DNA of 64,000 nucleotides from Myxococcota bacterium (GTDB lineage: Bacteria; Myxococcota_A; UBA796): contig JAQXDW010000067.1 in NCBI GenBank assembly GCA_029251165.1, forward strand, positions 177,661 through 241,660, in the 5' to 3' direction. This document shows, piece after piece, positions 36,964-45,603 of this stretch. The translations under genes were made by a program, and so were the position numbers. How positions within the stretch are numbered: position 1 is the stretch's first letter; every line of letters begins with the position of its first letter. The notes beneath the pieces were generated by a model, which was not told the DNA's origin, ran no database searches, and was given only the letters and a program-made list of their open reading frames with translations.

Positions 36964-37836
36964 TCAAGCGTACCCGTAGATGCCCGCCTTGGTGATCCGT
37001 GCGGAGCCAGAGGCGGGGCGGCGCTGGAAGTCGTAGCCGACGTCCCAGCAGAGGTGAGCGAAGTCCGCCGCGTGCTGTGTGATGACCTCCGCCAGCGCGC
37101 CCGGAAGGTAGGCACGGGCAAACACGCCGAGCAGCGGGGTCGAGATTCGCGAGAAGTACAGGGCGTCGGTGTGCTGCTTCTCGGCGTAGCAGATGGTGTG
37201 GCAGCGGGTAAACCGGGGGTGCAGCAGGACAGCGCGATCCTGCTGACCGTGCAGCGAGCCGGCCATGCTGCGCTGGACCTCCGCGAGCTCGGTCGCCGCG
37301 GAGAAGAAGCTGTACCGGTTCTCCCGCACCAGCGCCTGCGCGGTCGCGACGTAGGAGATGCCGTCATGCCCGTCGATGCTGCGGGTCCCGGGCAGGTAGA
37401 TGCGGAAGCCCTCGCTGCGCCCGGCGGCCAGCCGCGCAGCATCCAGCTCCAGGCTGCACATCAGGTACGGCAGCGACTCGTCGAGCGTGTCGGGGATGTC
37501 GATGAGGTCAGCCAGCACCCCGCACAGCGTGGTCACCGACATCGGGCTGCCCGGCGCGTTGCCGCAGTGGTTGTAGAAGTACAGCTCGATGCCGACTCGT
37601 CCGGCAGCATCCTGCTTGATTCCCCACACCGTCTGACCAGCGCCGAGGTGCGTGCGAAGGCGGACGATGATCGGCCAGGCCGCCGTCAAGTCGTGGCTGC
37701 GCAGGAAGTAGCGCAGGAGCGAGGCGGAGTGCAGCCGACCGGCGGGGTCTGCGCGGGGGGCATACGGCGTGAGCACGTAGTCCATCAGCACATCGCCGAC
37801 GGGGTGCGCGATGCGATCGGCAGGCAGCAGGCTCAC
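36964..37836 (-). CDS. Unrecognised protein between two radical SAM genes
   Basis: 290 residues, soluble. Three strand-like blocks recur: VGIELYFYNH, SLELDAARLAAGRSEGFRIYLPG and HTDALYFSRI, and the protein ends KAGIYGYA. The layout is similar to that of the gene at 35243-36049 and could reflect a repeated alpha/beta barrel as in ABBA prenyltransferases; this is only an impression. It overlaps the upstream radical SAM gene by 4 nt and is three bases from the downstream one, so it must be made with them and could be the substrate-binding partner or the next enzyme in the pathway. Confidence 0.7.
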   Translation of the reverse strand: MSLLPADRIAHPVGDVLMDYVLTPYAPRADPAGRLHSASLLRYFLRSHDLTAAWPIIVRLRTHLGAGQTVWGIKQDAAGRVGIELYFYNHCGNAPGSPMSVTTLCGVLADLIDIPDTLDESLPYLMCSLELDAARLAAGRSEGFRIYLPGTRSIDGHDGISYVATAQALVRENRYSFFSAATELAEVQRSMAGSLHGQQDRAVLLHPRFTRCHTICYAEKQHTDALYFSRISTPLLGVFARAYLPGALAEVITQHAADFAHLCWDVGYDFQRRPASGSARITKAGIYGYA

Positions 37837-38882
37837 CCGGCGCTCCGATCGATGACCATCGGCTGGTGGGGAAACAGCACGCCGTACATCTCGGTGAGCC
37901 GCTTGCGGAGGAGGCGGTGGGTGCGGCGGACGTCCCTGAGGACATGGGGAGCGTAGAACGCCCGGTCGTACATCAGCTGGAACGCCGTCCGAGGCAGCGC
38001 AGGCAGCTCGGTGAGATCCTCGATCTCGTCGATGTGACCGATGACCAGAGCCTTGTCGGTGCGCACATCGGGCTCATCACCGAAGATGCGACCGTCTGGA
38101 CCGATGACCAGGATCCGGGCATCCGGCTGGTTCATGCGCTCGCCGATGCAGTAGGCCGCCCGGTCGATCTCCGAGAGGATGCTTCGCCGGAGGTCCTCAT
38201 GCCGTCGCGGAGAGACCTGCTGCATCCACTTCTGCCAGATGGGGGTCATCCCGCGCAGCTGAGCATCGAACATCACCAGGGCCTCATCGGGCCAGGGCAT
38301 GCCGACCACCGGAGAGATGACGAGGTGGATGAGGCCCTGCCGGATGAGGAACACTGCGTTGCTGAGCAGCGCGCCGACCGTCTCGGCTGTGACCACCATG
38401 TTCGCAGCGGTGGAGACATCTGCCGCGATGAGGGCACGAAGTCCCGCGAGGGTGCGGTCGTAGAGTGCAGCGCTGCGGTCGAGATCGCGGCGATCACGGT
38501 CGAACCGAAACCGGGTGTGGGTGGACTTGCGGCCATCAATGCTGACCCGAACATCAAAGCCGTTCTCTTTGAGGAACGCCGCCCGCTGTGCGTCGAGGTG
38601 GGTGCCGTTGGTGCAGAGGTTCCGCGAGATGCGCCGGTCGCTTCCGATGCGGTGGAGTCCGGCGTTGAGGCGCTGGACCTGCTCCCAGACCAGGGTGGGC
38701 TCGCCGCCGTGGAAATTGAGGTCGAGGCTGGCAGGAGCCGTGCGCTCGAGGAGGTGCAGGACCCGATCGATGCGCTGGGGGGTGATGAAGACCTTGCGCT
38801 TGGCGGTGGTGCAGTACACGCAGCGCATGTTGCACTCATCTGTGAACGTGACGCTCACCTGGTAGCGGGTCGGCGCAGCCAT
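37833..38882 (-). CDS. Radical SAM protein, anSME-like
   Basis: 349 residues. DECNMRCVYC (CxxxCxxC) is at about residue 16, followed by DLNFHGGEPTLVWEQV, NLCTNGTHLD and VRVSIDGRKSTHTRFR. This order is typical of the anaerobic sulfatase-maturase/peptide-modifying group of radical SAM enzymes. The C-terminus has only one or two Cys (AYCIGERM), so the usual seven-Cys SPASM domain is incomplete. The nearby FGE-like protein and sulfatase-fold lipoprotein might tempt one to call it a sulfatase maturase, but the incomplete SPASM and the cluster setting argue for another substrate. Confidence 0.83.
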   Translation of the reverse strand: MAAPTRYQVSVTFTDECNMRCVYCTTAKRKVFITPQRIDRVLHLLERTAPASLDLNFHGGEPTLVWEQVQRLNAGLHRIGSDRRISRNLCTNGTHLDAQRAAFLKENGFDVRVSIDGRKSTHTRFRFDRDRRDLDRSAALYDRTLAGLRALIAADVSTAANMVVTAETVGALLSNAVFLIRQGLIHLVISPVVGMPWPDEALVMFDAQLRGMTPIWQKWMQQVSPRRHEDLRRSILSEIDRAAYCIGERMNQPDARILVIGPDGRIFGDEPDVRTDKALVIGHIDEIEDLTELPALPRTAFQLMYDRAFYAPHVLRDVRRTHRLLRKRLTEMYGVLFPHQPMVIDRSAG

Positions 38883-38941
38883 AGGCGGAGTCTAAACCAC
38901 TGCCATGGGATGAGCCTGACGTCTCTGGCGCGCAGCGCGGG

Positions 38942-40048
38942 TCACCCAAGCCACTCCGTGAGCACATCGTGCATCATCGCGATGAGGGACTCACTGGCCC
39001 CAAGGCATGGCCCCTGAAACCCTCGGCTGCTGAGGCCGCGCTGGACGGAGCGCACCGCGACGAGGTCGGCATCGATGACCGCTCCGAGGCTGCCGGTCTT
39101 CGCATCGAGGAGTCGGTGGCGGGTCTTGCGTCGGGGGACCGCATCGGCGGAGGCGGTGAGCACGATGCGATCAAAGTAGCCGCGCGCAGGGTCGCTGGCG
39201 TGGGGGCGGTGGCGAAAGATCTGGAGGCGATCGGGGTAGCAATTGAGCTGAAGATTGGGGAAGACGTAGAGCATCTGGTTCTCGACGAGCTGCGCATCGG
39301 AGAGGCCGGACACGTCGATCCCCTGCCCCTTCAGCCGAATCCGCTGTGCGGCCGACCGCTCGGGGCCTGCAGGCTCTCCGCCGCGACGCTGGCTGGCCAC
39401 TCCCACCGGCACACACATGCGCCCGTGCGGGGACGCCCGCTCCGTGGTGACTGCGGTGTCGTCGATCATGTCGAGGAGCTGTGGGTGGATGGTGTGGAGA
39501 TGGTAGTGCTCGTTGTTGGCATCCAGGGTGAGCTTCCAGTTGGCAGCCGTCGGCAGGGTGACCTCGTCCGTCAGCGACATTGCCTCGGCCTGGTAGGGCA
39601 GCAGCCACGACAGGACCGGGCCGAGCCACTCGACGAGCGGGGGAGCCTGCGCATCCATGCAGACCCAGACCAGCCCGGCGGCCTCTGCGCAGCGAATCGG
39701 CGTGAGGTCCGGGCGGGCGGTGAAGTGATCGCTGTCGGGGCGGGCATGCAGCTTCCCGCTGAGCGCGAACTGCCAGTGGTGGTAGGGGCAGCGCAGGCGG
39801 CCGTGACCGAGGCGCTCGCTGCACAGCCGGTGGCCACGGTGGGGGCAGACGTTGAAGAACGCCCGGAGCACTCCCGCCGCGTCCCGGGCAACGATCAACG
39901 ACTCGGTGCCGATGTCGAACCGCATGCGCTGGCCCGGTCGGGCGACGTCCAGGGAGAGCCCGACCAGCAGCCACGCCCGGGGCCACAGCCCCTCCTGCTC
40001 TCTGCGCATCCAGTCCGTCGAGGTGTACCGGGCTGCCAGCGACATCAT
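38942..40048 (-). CDS. Rieske-type ring-hydroxylating oxygenase, alpha subunit-like
   Basis: 368 residues. The Rieske [2Fe-2S] motif is complete: CPHRGHRL and CPYHHWQF. The mononuclear iron site is visible as NEHYHLHTIHPQ, with the bridging Asp shortly before it in LTLDANNEHY. It is the size of oxygenases acting on aromatic rings, quaternary amines or natural-product intermediates. No ferredoxin or reductase gene is adjacent, so it must borrow electron donors. Its ATG at 40048 directly follows the stop of the large radical SAM gene, so the two are co-transcribed. Confidence 0.88.
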   Translation of the reverse strand: MMSLAARYTSTDWMRREQEGLWPRAWLLVGLSLDVARPGQRMRFDIGTESLIVARDAAGVLRAFFNVCPHRGHRLCSERLGHGRLRCPYHHWQFALSGKLHARPDSDHFTARPDLTPIRCAEAAGLVWVCMDAQAPPLVEWLGPVLSWLLPYQAEAMSLTDEVTLPTAANWKLTLDANNEHYHLHTIHPQLLDMIDDTAVTTERASPHGRMCVPVGVASQRRGGEPAGPERSAAQRIRLKGQGIDVSGLSDAQLVENQMLYVFPNLQLNCYPDRLQIFRHRPHASDPARGYFDRIVLTASADAVPRRKTRHRLLDAKTGSLGAVIDADLVAVRSVQRGLSSRGFQGPCLGASESLIAMMHDVLTEWLG

Positions 40049-42220
40049 CTACCCCCTCTTGTCCAGGCCGCTCAGCAGCGCCTGGATGCGATCGGTGAGC
40101 GCCTTGGGTGCGGGATCCTGGAGCATCATGCGCATGTGCTCCCCCTGCCATGCACAGGCGCGCTCGCCTGGCGGCAGGACGAACAGCCGCACCGTCGCCT
40201 CCTCAGGTCCGGTCAGCTCACAGCGGACCCACGACCGCGCGCGCGCCACGCTCTGACCACGCCAGCCTGCGACCAGTCCCCGGCGCAGCGCGCCGTCCAG
40301 GACGCGGACGATCCGGCTCGGCCAGCGGTCATCAGGCCATGGCCCATCCACCAGGTTCTCTGGACCCATGCCTCCCTGCCGGCGCTTCTGCTTCCCCGCA
40401 CGCGCCGGCGCGAGCGGAGTCGGCGGATGATCGGTGAGCGGTGACCAGGACAGGGTGGTCTCGCCGACACACAGCGCAGCGCGGTTCTGGGAGAAGACCC
40501 CGGAGAGGCTCACCTCGACAGTCCCCTCCGGGACCGCAATGGCTCGCCAGGGCAGCCCGTCGAGGTCACCCGGGTCCAGCCAGGAGCCATCGCCAGGGTC
40601 CAGCAGCGGTCGCAGCATCACCGCCACGGTACCAACCGGCAGGGGGCCAGCCCAGGCAGCCTCGATCCCGCGCAGGCCGTAGCGAAGGGTGGCCGGGCCG
40701 AGATCCACGCCGACCCCCCGCACCGCCAGACCGGTCTCACCAGCCGACAGGGCAGAGACCACCACCCCGACCCGATCGAGCTGACGCACCGACCACTCTC
40801 GAAATACTGCGGTGTAGCGCGCAGTGAAGGCCGCGAGCGCTGGTGTCATCGGGGCGAGCGCGGTCCGTGGCGCGCCATCGATGCGGCACATCGGGGCCTC
40901 CTCGAGGACAGGATGCAGCCCTGGAGCGAGGGCGCGGGCGAGGGTGTAGCGCGCGTGCGCGGTGCTGACAGCGGTGAATGCGCTCGCCTGCCGGACCTTG
41001 GCGGCGCGTCGGGCGACCCGCTGAGGTGGCGTCAGCCCGCGTCGTTCGACCTGAGGAACCGGCCAGGCGGGCAGCGCATCGTCTGAGAGCGTCGCGGCGT
41101 TGGGGCGGGGCAGCGCCCACTCGCTGTTCTCCTTGAGCTGAAGCCGCTGCCAGTCCACGGACCGAAGGCGCGCCTTGAGCGGGTGGGGATCGGTGTCCAT
41201 GAACGAGATGCCGACCCGGACGTGCTCCAGCCCGTCCAGCATCGTCGCGATCTGGACGATCCGATCCTCAGCAGCCGCGATGGACAGCCCGCTCGCCCGC
41301 AGCGGAAGCGGCACGTCGCCGGGGTTGGTGAAGTCGATGCAGACCCGCTCAAAGCCACCGAGGATCAGGTCAAGGTCAGCATCAGAGGGCAGCGCGCAGA
41401 AGTGCATGACGTAGGCGGAGAGGTCGCGCTTCCGCGCAAAGACATCCCGCCATGCCGTGAGCCGGGCCATGTCCTCGGTGCCGGCGGTGAGGTTGATGAA
41501 GCGGTAGTCGGGGTGCGCCTCGGCGGCATCGAGGGTGGCGGCGAAGCTCTCGGCGCTGCGATCGACCTGCCCAGGCCCGAAGACATCTCGCTGGTAGCTT
41601 CCAAAGCAGCCGTTGCAGGGAAAACGACACCCCCGGTTCAGCGGCAGGTAGGGGTGGTAGCGATCCATCCGCCCCCAGAACGGACGCGCAGCATACGCAG
41701 CGTGGTTTGCCCGGGTGTGGGCCGCGAGCGCAGGGAACCAGTCGAGGGTGAGGTAGTCGTTGGCGTCGTACTGCCGTGGCGTGACGGGGACCTGGAGCGG
41801 CTGGCTGCCGCCACGGGACCAGACATTCGGCAGCCTCGGCGCAGGATGTCCCTGGCGCAGCGCATCAACGAGCGCCGGAAATGCGCCCTCGCCGTCCCCC
41901 TGGACCACGTGATCGATGTCCAGGGTCTCGATGAGGTGGCGGGCGTAGAAGCTCGCGGTGATGCCGCCGAGCACGATCGGCAGATCGGGGCGAAGCGCCT
42001 TGACCGCCGCTGCAATCCAGCCGACAGCGGCGATGGAGAAGTACCAGTGCAGGTCCATCGCGAGGACGGAGGCCTGCTGAATGTCCGACTCCGACAGCTC
42101 CCAGGCAAACCGACCGCGCTTCGGTGCGGGAATGCGGTTCATCAGCGCCACAGCCCCCATCGGCACCAGCTCATCGAGCACGTGTCCGTAGGGGTGAGCG
42201 TAGAGAACAAGACCAGTCAT
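40049..42220 (-). CDS. Large radical SAM protein with cobalamin-binding-type domain
   Basis: 723 residues. Residues 1-150 have the Rossmann-like layout of B12-binding domains (LVLYAHPYGH, VLAMDLHWYFSIAAVGW, IVLGGITASFYARHL). The CxxxCxxC motif NRGCRFPCNGC is at about residue 195, then RFINLTAGTED and VRVGISFMD. Beyond ~residue 420 there is an unrecognised C-terminal part of ~300 residues that looks beta-rich, perhaps substrate-binding. It is the first confidently called gene of the minus-strand run and is unusually long for the family. Confidence 0.82.
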   Translation of the reverse strand: MTGLVLYAHPYGHVLDELVPMGAVALMNRIPAPKRGRFAWELSESDIQQASVLAMDLHWYFSIAAVGWIAAAVKALRPDLPIVLGGITASFYARHLIETLDIDHVVQGDGEGAFPALVDALRQGHPAPRLPNVWSRGGSQPLQVPVTPRQYDANDYLTLDWFPALAAHTRANHAAYAARPFWGRMDRYHPYLPLNRGCRFPCNGCFGSYQRDVFGPGQVDRSAESFAATLDAAEAHPDYRFINLTAGTEDMARLTAWRDVFARKRDLSAYVMHFCALPSDADLDLILGGFERVCIDFTNPGDVPLPLRASGLSIAAAEDRIVQIATMLDGLEHVRVGISFMDTDPHPLKARLRSVDWQRLQLKENSEWALPRPNAATLSDDALPAWPVPQVERRGLTPPQRVARRAAKVRQASAFTAVSTAHARYTLARALAPGLHPVLEEAPMCRIDGAPRTALAPMTPALAAFTARYTAVFREWSVRQLDRVGVVVSALSAGETGLAVRGVGVDLGPATLRYGLRGIEAAWAGPLPVGTVAVMLRPLLDPGDGSWLDPGDLDGLPWRAIAVPEGTVEVSLSGVFSQNRAALCVGETTLSWSPLTDHPPTPLAPARAGKQKRRQGGMGPENLVDGPWPDDRWPSRIVRVLDGALRRGLVAGWRGQSVARARSWVRCELTGPEEATVRLFVLPPGERACAWQGEHMRMMLQDPAPKALTDRIQALLSGLDKRG

Positions 42221-42400
42221 CGTCAGCGTCCTCTATCCCGCCAGGCGACGGCGCATGCAGCCAGCACCGGTGAACACCCAGAGCATCAGGCGCCGAAGAG
42301 GGACCGTCGCACCCCGCCGATCCGCGCGCGAGCCGACGGGGTGCGGGGCAGCTTGTGGATGCCGTGGAGGGCGAAACAGGGACGAGATAGGTCACCGGGC
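42221..42400. other. Divergent spacer, likely promoter region of the radical SAM operon
   Basis: 180 nt between the divergent radical SAM gene and an alpha/beta hydrolase. A short minus-strand frame (ATG at 42402, 38 codons to a TGA, then a Cys-rich extension to a second TGA) can be read, but it lacks support. No promoter is obvious. Confidence 0.4.
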
Positions 42401-43192
42401 ATGTTGCTTCTCTCTCTGACCGCTGCCGCCACTCCCTACGCGCTGTCTGACGCGGGGGCCGCCCGTCCGAAGCGACCGGTCGCGCTGGTGGTCTGCACTC
42501 CAGGGATGGTGGTGTCGGCCTATGCGCCGATGGTGGCGGCCTTAGAAGCTGCAGGACTGGATGCCTGGACGGTCCAATTTCCGCCCGCTGCGCAGGATGC
42601 CGACGCGATCACCAGCCAGTGGCTGCCAGAGATCGTCGCAGAGCTCTCGACGCAGGGAGCCGTCGCGGTGGTCGGGCACGGACTCGGCGGAACCCTCGCG
42701 GCGCTGTCGGTGGCATCTGCTGCGATCTCACCGGGCGCGCTGGCGATGCTGGGCAGCCCGCTGCGGACCGAAGCCACCGCGCTGACCGACTGGCTCGCGA
42801 CCAGGCCACTCCCCGCAGAGGATCTCTCGCTCTCCGCAGCCTCAGCGGTGCAGTGGCGCGGACTCGGCGTGCTCGCGCTGATGGTCGGAGAGCCGCTGCC
42901 GGCGCTCGGGACGGTGGCTCCCGCATGGCTCGCACAGCTTCAGGCCTGGTCAGGCGGGGGCCTGTCTGTGAGCCTTGAGGCATCTGCGGTTCCGATCTGG
43001 GCCGGAGCCTCCGGCCTCGACAACATCGCGCCCCCAGAGTGGGTCCGACCGGCGGTTCCCCCGGCCGCGTTTTATCGGTTCGGCTTCCTCCGGTTTGAGT
43101 CAGAAGATCCCGACCACATCGGACTGCTCTCCAGTCCCAGGGCGCTGCGCATGCTCAGCCAATGGACCCTGCAGACCCTGGAGGCATCGTGA
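42401..43192 (+). CDS. Secreted alpha/beta hydrolase-fold protein lacking the nucleophile Ser
   Basis: 263 residues with a short signal peptide (MLLLSLTAAATPYA). The fold is that of a lipase/esterase: VALVVCTPGMVVSAY, then the nucleophile elbow GHGLGG, in which the usual Ser (GxSxG) is Gly. A hydrolytic reaction is therefore unlikely. A late Asp/His pair (DPDHIGLL) is kept. It overlaps the next gene, an intact hydrolase, by a GTGA junction, so it may be a binding partner or chaperone for it. Confidence 0.75.
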   Translation: MLLLSLTAAATPYALSDAGAARPKRPVALVVCTPGMVVSAYAPMVAALEAAGLDAWTVQFPPAAQDADAITSQWLPEIVAELSTQGAVAVVGHGLGGTLAALSVASAAISPGALAMLGSPLRTEATALTDWLATRPLPAEDLSLSAASAVQWRGLGVLALMVGEPLPALGTVAPAWLAQLQAWSGGGLSVSLEASAVPIWAGASGLDNIAPPEWVRPAVPPAAFYRFGFLRFESEDPDHIGLLSSPRALRMLSQWTLQTLEAS

Positions 43193-44196
43193 TCCTCCTC
43201 CTGCTTGCCGCCTGCCACCAAGCCCACACGCCGCCGACAGCTCCGCACTGTCAGCGCGCCGAGCAGCACCTCGTCGCGACGGAGGATGGTGCCGCGATCC
43301 ACCTCCATCGCCACCCGGCGGCGGGACCACCGGTTCTCGTCCTGCATGGCATCTCCGCCAACCACCGCTGCTGGGATCTCACCGCGGATCGCTCCATCGC
43401 CGCCGCGCTGAACGACGCCGGCTACGACGCCTGGCTGCTCGATCTCCGCGGCCACGGGCTCGCCCACGTCGACACGTCCGGGCATGAGCAGCGCAGCGGC
43501 TGGAGCATGACCGACTATGCCCGGTACGATCTTCCCGCCGCGATCCGGTTTGTTCAGGAGCAGACCGGCTTCGAGAAGCTCGGCTTCGTCGGGCACTCGA
43601 TGGGTGGGATGGTGCTGACCACCTACAACCACATCCACGGCGACGATGCCTTCGCAGCGATCGTCGCAGTCGCGAGCCCAGTGGACTTCACCAGCCCCGA
43701 TCCGCTGCTCACCATGGCCGAGCGGGCCATTGCTCCGAGCATCGTTCTCCGCCGCCTCCCCTCTCCGAGGCTTGGGAAGATGGTCTCCGGAGCACACAAC
43801 CTCCCGCTCAACGCCGACGACCTGCTGTGGAGCGACACCAACCTCAGCGACGCGGCGCGCGAGCTGATGCTCTCGACCGTCGCGAGCCCCATGAGCCGCC
43901 AGGAGCTGATCGAGGTTCGGCAGATCCTCCGCGCCGGACAGCTCCCAGCGGTCGCTTCGCTGCCTGAGCTGACGGCGCCGCTGCTGGTCATCGCCGGACG
44001 CGCGGATCGCATCGCGCCGCCGGATCGGGTGCGTCCGCTCCTGGAGTGGGCAGGCTCGGAAGAAAAGGCGTGGCTCCTCGCCGGGCGGGTCAACGGACTC
44101 GCCCATGACTACGGGCACCTCGATCTGGTGCTCGGAGACGCTGCCGCTGAAGAGATCTACCCTGCGATTGTCGGCTGGTTCGAGGATCGCTGGTAG
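43189..44196 (+). CDS. Alpha/beta hydrolase lipoprotein
   Basis: 335 residues. A GTG start overlapping the upstream stop, with GGAGG five bases before it, begins a signal peptide with lipobox LLAAC. The catalytic triad of an esterase/lipase is complete: GHSMGGM nucleophile elbow, Asp in VIAGRADRIAPP and His in GLAHDYGHLDL; the oxyanion segment is VLVLHGISANHR. It probably hydrolyses an ester or lipid at the envelope, together with its nucleophile-free partner. Confidence 0.85.
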   Translation: MILLLLAACHQAHTPPTAPHCQRAEQHLVATEDGAAIHLHRHPAAGPPVLVLHGISANHRCWDLTADRSIAAALNDAGYDAWLLDLRGHGLAHVDTSGHEQRSGWSMTDYARYDLPAAIRFVQEQTGFEKLGFVGHSMGGMVLTTYNHIHGDDAFAAIVAVASPVDFTSPDPLLTMAERAIAPSIVLRRLPSPRLGKMVSGAHNLPLNADDLLWSDTNLSDAARELMLSTVASPMSRQELIEVRQILRAGQLPAVASLPELTAPLLVIAGRADRIAPPDRVRPLLEWAGSEEKAWLLAGRVNGLAHDYGHLDLVLGDAAAEEIYPAIVGWFEDRW

Positions 44197-44202
44197 CGCA
44201 CC

Positions 44203-44565
44203 TCAGTACTCGTCGTGCTTCTCCAGCCGGCCGCGGACCTTCTCGACCGGGTAGCGGTCGGCATTGGCAGCGATCTTGGCCTCCATGGCCGCAGCGAGAT
44301 CGACTCCGGCGTGCTCGCAGAGGTTCAGCAGACAGATCGCTACATCGGCGATTTCCTCAGCGACCCGAGGCTTGCGCGTAATAACAGGCGGCTGAGGTCC
44401 ATCATCAGCGGACCAAAGAAACAATTCCAGCAGCTCACCAGCCTCCACGGACAGCGCCATCGCGAGGTTCCGTTGGCTATGGTACTGCCCCCAGTCCCGC
44501 GCGGCGTTAAAGGTGCGGAGTCGGTGCCGCAGCTCTGAGATGGTCGTTGAGTCGTCCGTCAGCAT
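44203..44565 (-). CDS. MazG-like nucleotide pyrophosphohydrolase
   Basis: 120 residues. The all-helical NTP-pyrophosphatase core is visible: RNLAMALSVEAGELLELF (the ExxE metal site) and VAEEIADVAICLLNLCEHAGVDL (the second ExxD). The length and ending NADRYPVEKVRGR match the dCTPase/MazG-like house-cleaning group that hydrolyses non-canonical or excess dNTPs. The ATG at 44565 has AGGGGA six bases upstream; the longer open frame overlaps the divergent lipoprotein and is not used. Confidence 0.88.
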   Translation of the reverse strand: MLTDDSTTISELRHRLRTFNAARDWGQYHSQRNLAMALSVEAGELLELFLWSADDGPQPPVITRKPRVAEEIADVAICLLNLCEHAGVDLAAAMEAKIAANADRYPVEKVRGRLEKHDEY

Positions 44566-44634
44566 GTGAATCCCCTGCGTGATTGCGGCTGGACCGACTT
44601 GCATGCTACCCAAGATGGTCCCACGGAGGCTCAT

Positions 44635-45510
44635 ATGCGCTCGATCACCCTGATGCTCGCCCTGCTGGCCGGCTGCAACGGAAACAGCTTCAACCAAGGC
44701 ATCGAGCCCAGCGGCAGCTCGGACTCTGGCGAGACCACCGACACCGGTGACACAGGTGACACCGATGACTCCGGTGACACCGACGACTCCGGCGACACGG
44801 ACACGGTCCCCGAGGACTGCACCAACGCCTGGCACCCGGTCCACATCACCGGCTGGACGAAGACCTTCACGGCCACCTACGAGGGCGCTGAGGGAACCGC
44901 CACTGAGGTCGGACTCGGCGCAACCAAGAGCCCTGACGGCGAGTACTACTACCGCTACCAGGACGCCATCTCCAACACCTCCGGCTCGGGCTACGACACC
45001 GTGGTCACCGTCGCCTGCGACCTCGGCGCCGACGAGGGCATGTTCATGCTCGGCTGGGAAGGAACCTACACCTACCTCCTGTTCGACTTCATCCCGACAA
45101 CGGACCAGGTCGAGGCAACCCACTCCAACCCCCGCCGATACTTCTCGCCGGAGTGGGCCGTCGGCTCTGAGGGAACCTGGGGCTACGACTACAACCTGAA
45201 CATCACCCAGTACATGGCTGGCGGAGGCAAGCCCAGCTACGTCCTCCAGCAGGTCTCCGGGACGTACTCAGATGCCGGAACCGAGTCGCTTGAGCTGTTC
45301 GATGGGACCACAGTCACGGCCTACAAGCTGACCAACAACTCCCTCATCGTCTCTGACAGCGGGTTCGGCAAGACCGAGCAGGACATCTACATCGAGCAGT
45401 ACTGGGTCAAGGGCCTGGGCTTGGTGAAGGAGACCTTCGAGGATCAGACCGAGGGCACCATCTTGCTGAGCAAGGAGCTGTCGGGCTACACCGGCCTGAG
45501 TCCCGAGTAG
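44635..45510 (+). CDS. Lipoprotein with acidic Asp/Gly/Thr/Ser linker
   Basis: 291 residues. Signal peptide with lipobox LLAGC, then a low-complexity linker of DTGD/DDSGD units (about residues 30-60) typical of myxobacterial surface lipoproteins, and a ~230-residue beta-rich domain with many Tyr/Trp/Gly that I do not recognise. The linker is encoded by imperfect GACACCGGTGAC-type repeats (44735-44810). RBS GGAGG is six bases before the ATG. Probably exposed on the outer membrane; function unknown. Confidence 0.75.
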   Translation: MRSITLMLALLAGCNGNSFNQGIEPSGSSDSGETTDTGDTGDTDDSGDTDDSGDTDTVPEDCTNAWHPVHITGWTKTFTATYEGAEGTATEVGLGATKSPDGEYYYRYQDAISNTSGSGYDTVVTVACDLGADEGMFMLGWEGTYTYLLFDFIPTTDQVEATHSNPRRYFSPEWAVGSEGTWGYDYNLNITQYMAGGGKPSYVLQQVSGTYSDAGTESLELFDGTTVTAYKLTNNSLIVSDSGFGKTEQDIYIEQYWVKGLGLVKETFEDQTEGTILLSKELSGYTGLSPE

Positions 45511-45603
45511 AGATTTACACGACCCCGGTGAGGTGACACGCCTGGGGTGATCCGGTATTCTCTCGCACTGAAAACTGCATGCCTCAAGACTTAAGGAGGC
45601 CCC

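Noticed and set aside
37833..38882. Radical SAM gene as a sulfatase maturase (anSME) for the sulfatase-fold lipoprotein at 22208
   Set aside because: The lipoprotein has Thr rather than Cys/Ser at the maturation position, the SPASM cysteines are incomplete, and the genes are 14 kb apart.
42218..42402. A third possible selenocysteine gene: minus-strand ATG at 42402, 38 codons to a TGA, then a Cys-rich segment starting CSGC and ending at a second TGA just before the radical SAM gene
   Set aside because: The position and the Cys after the TGA are tempting (a RiPP-like precursor would fit the cluster), but no stem with a GGUC or similar loop follows at the right distance, there is no family match, third-position GC drops after the TGA, and another frame is equally open.
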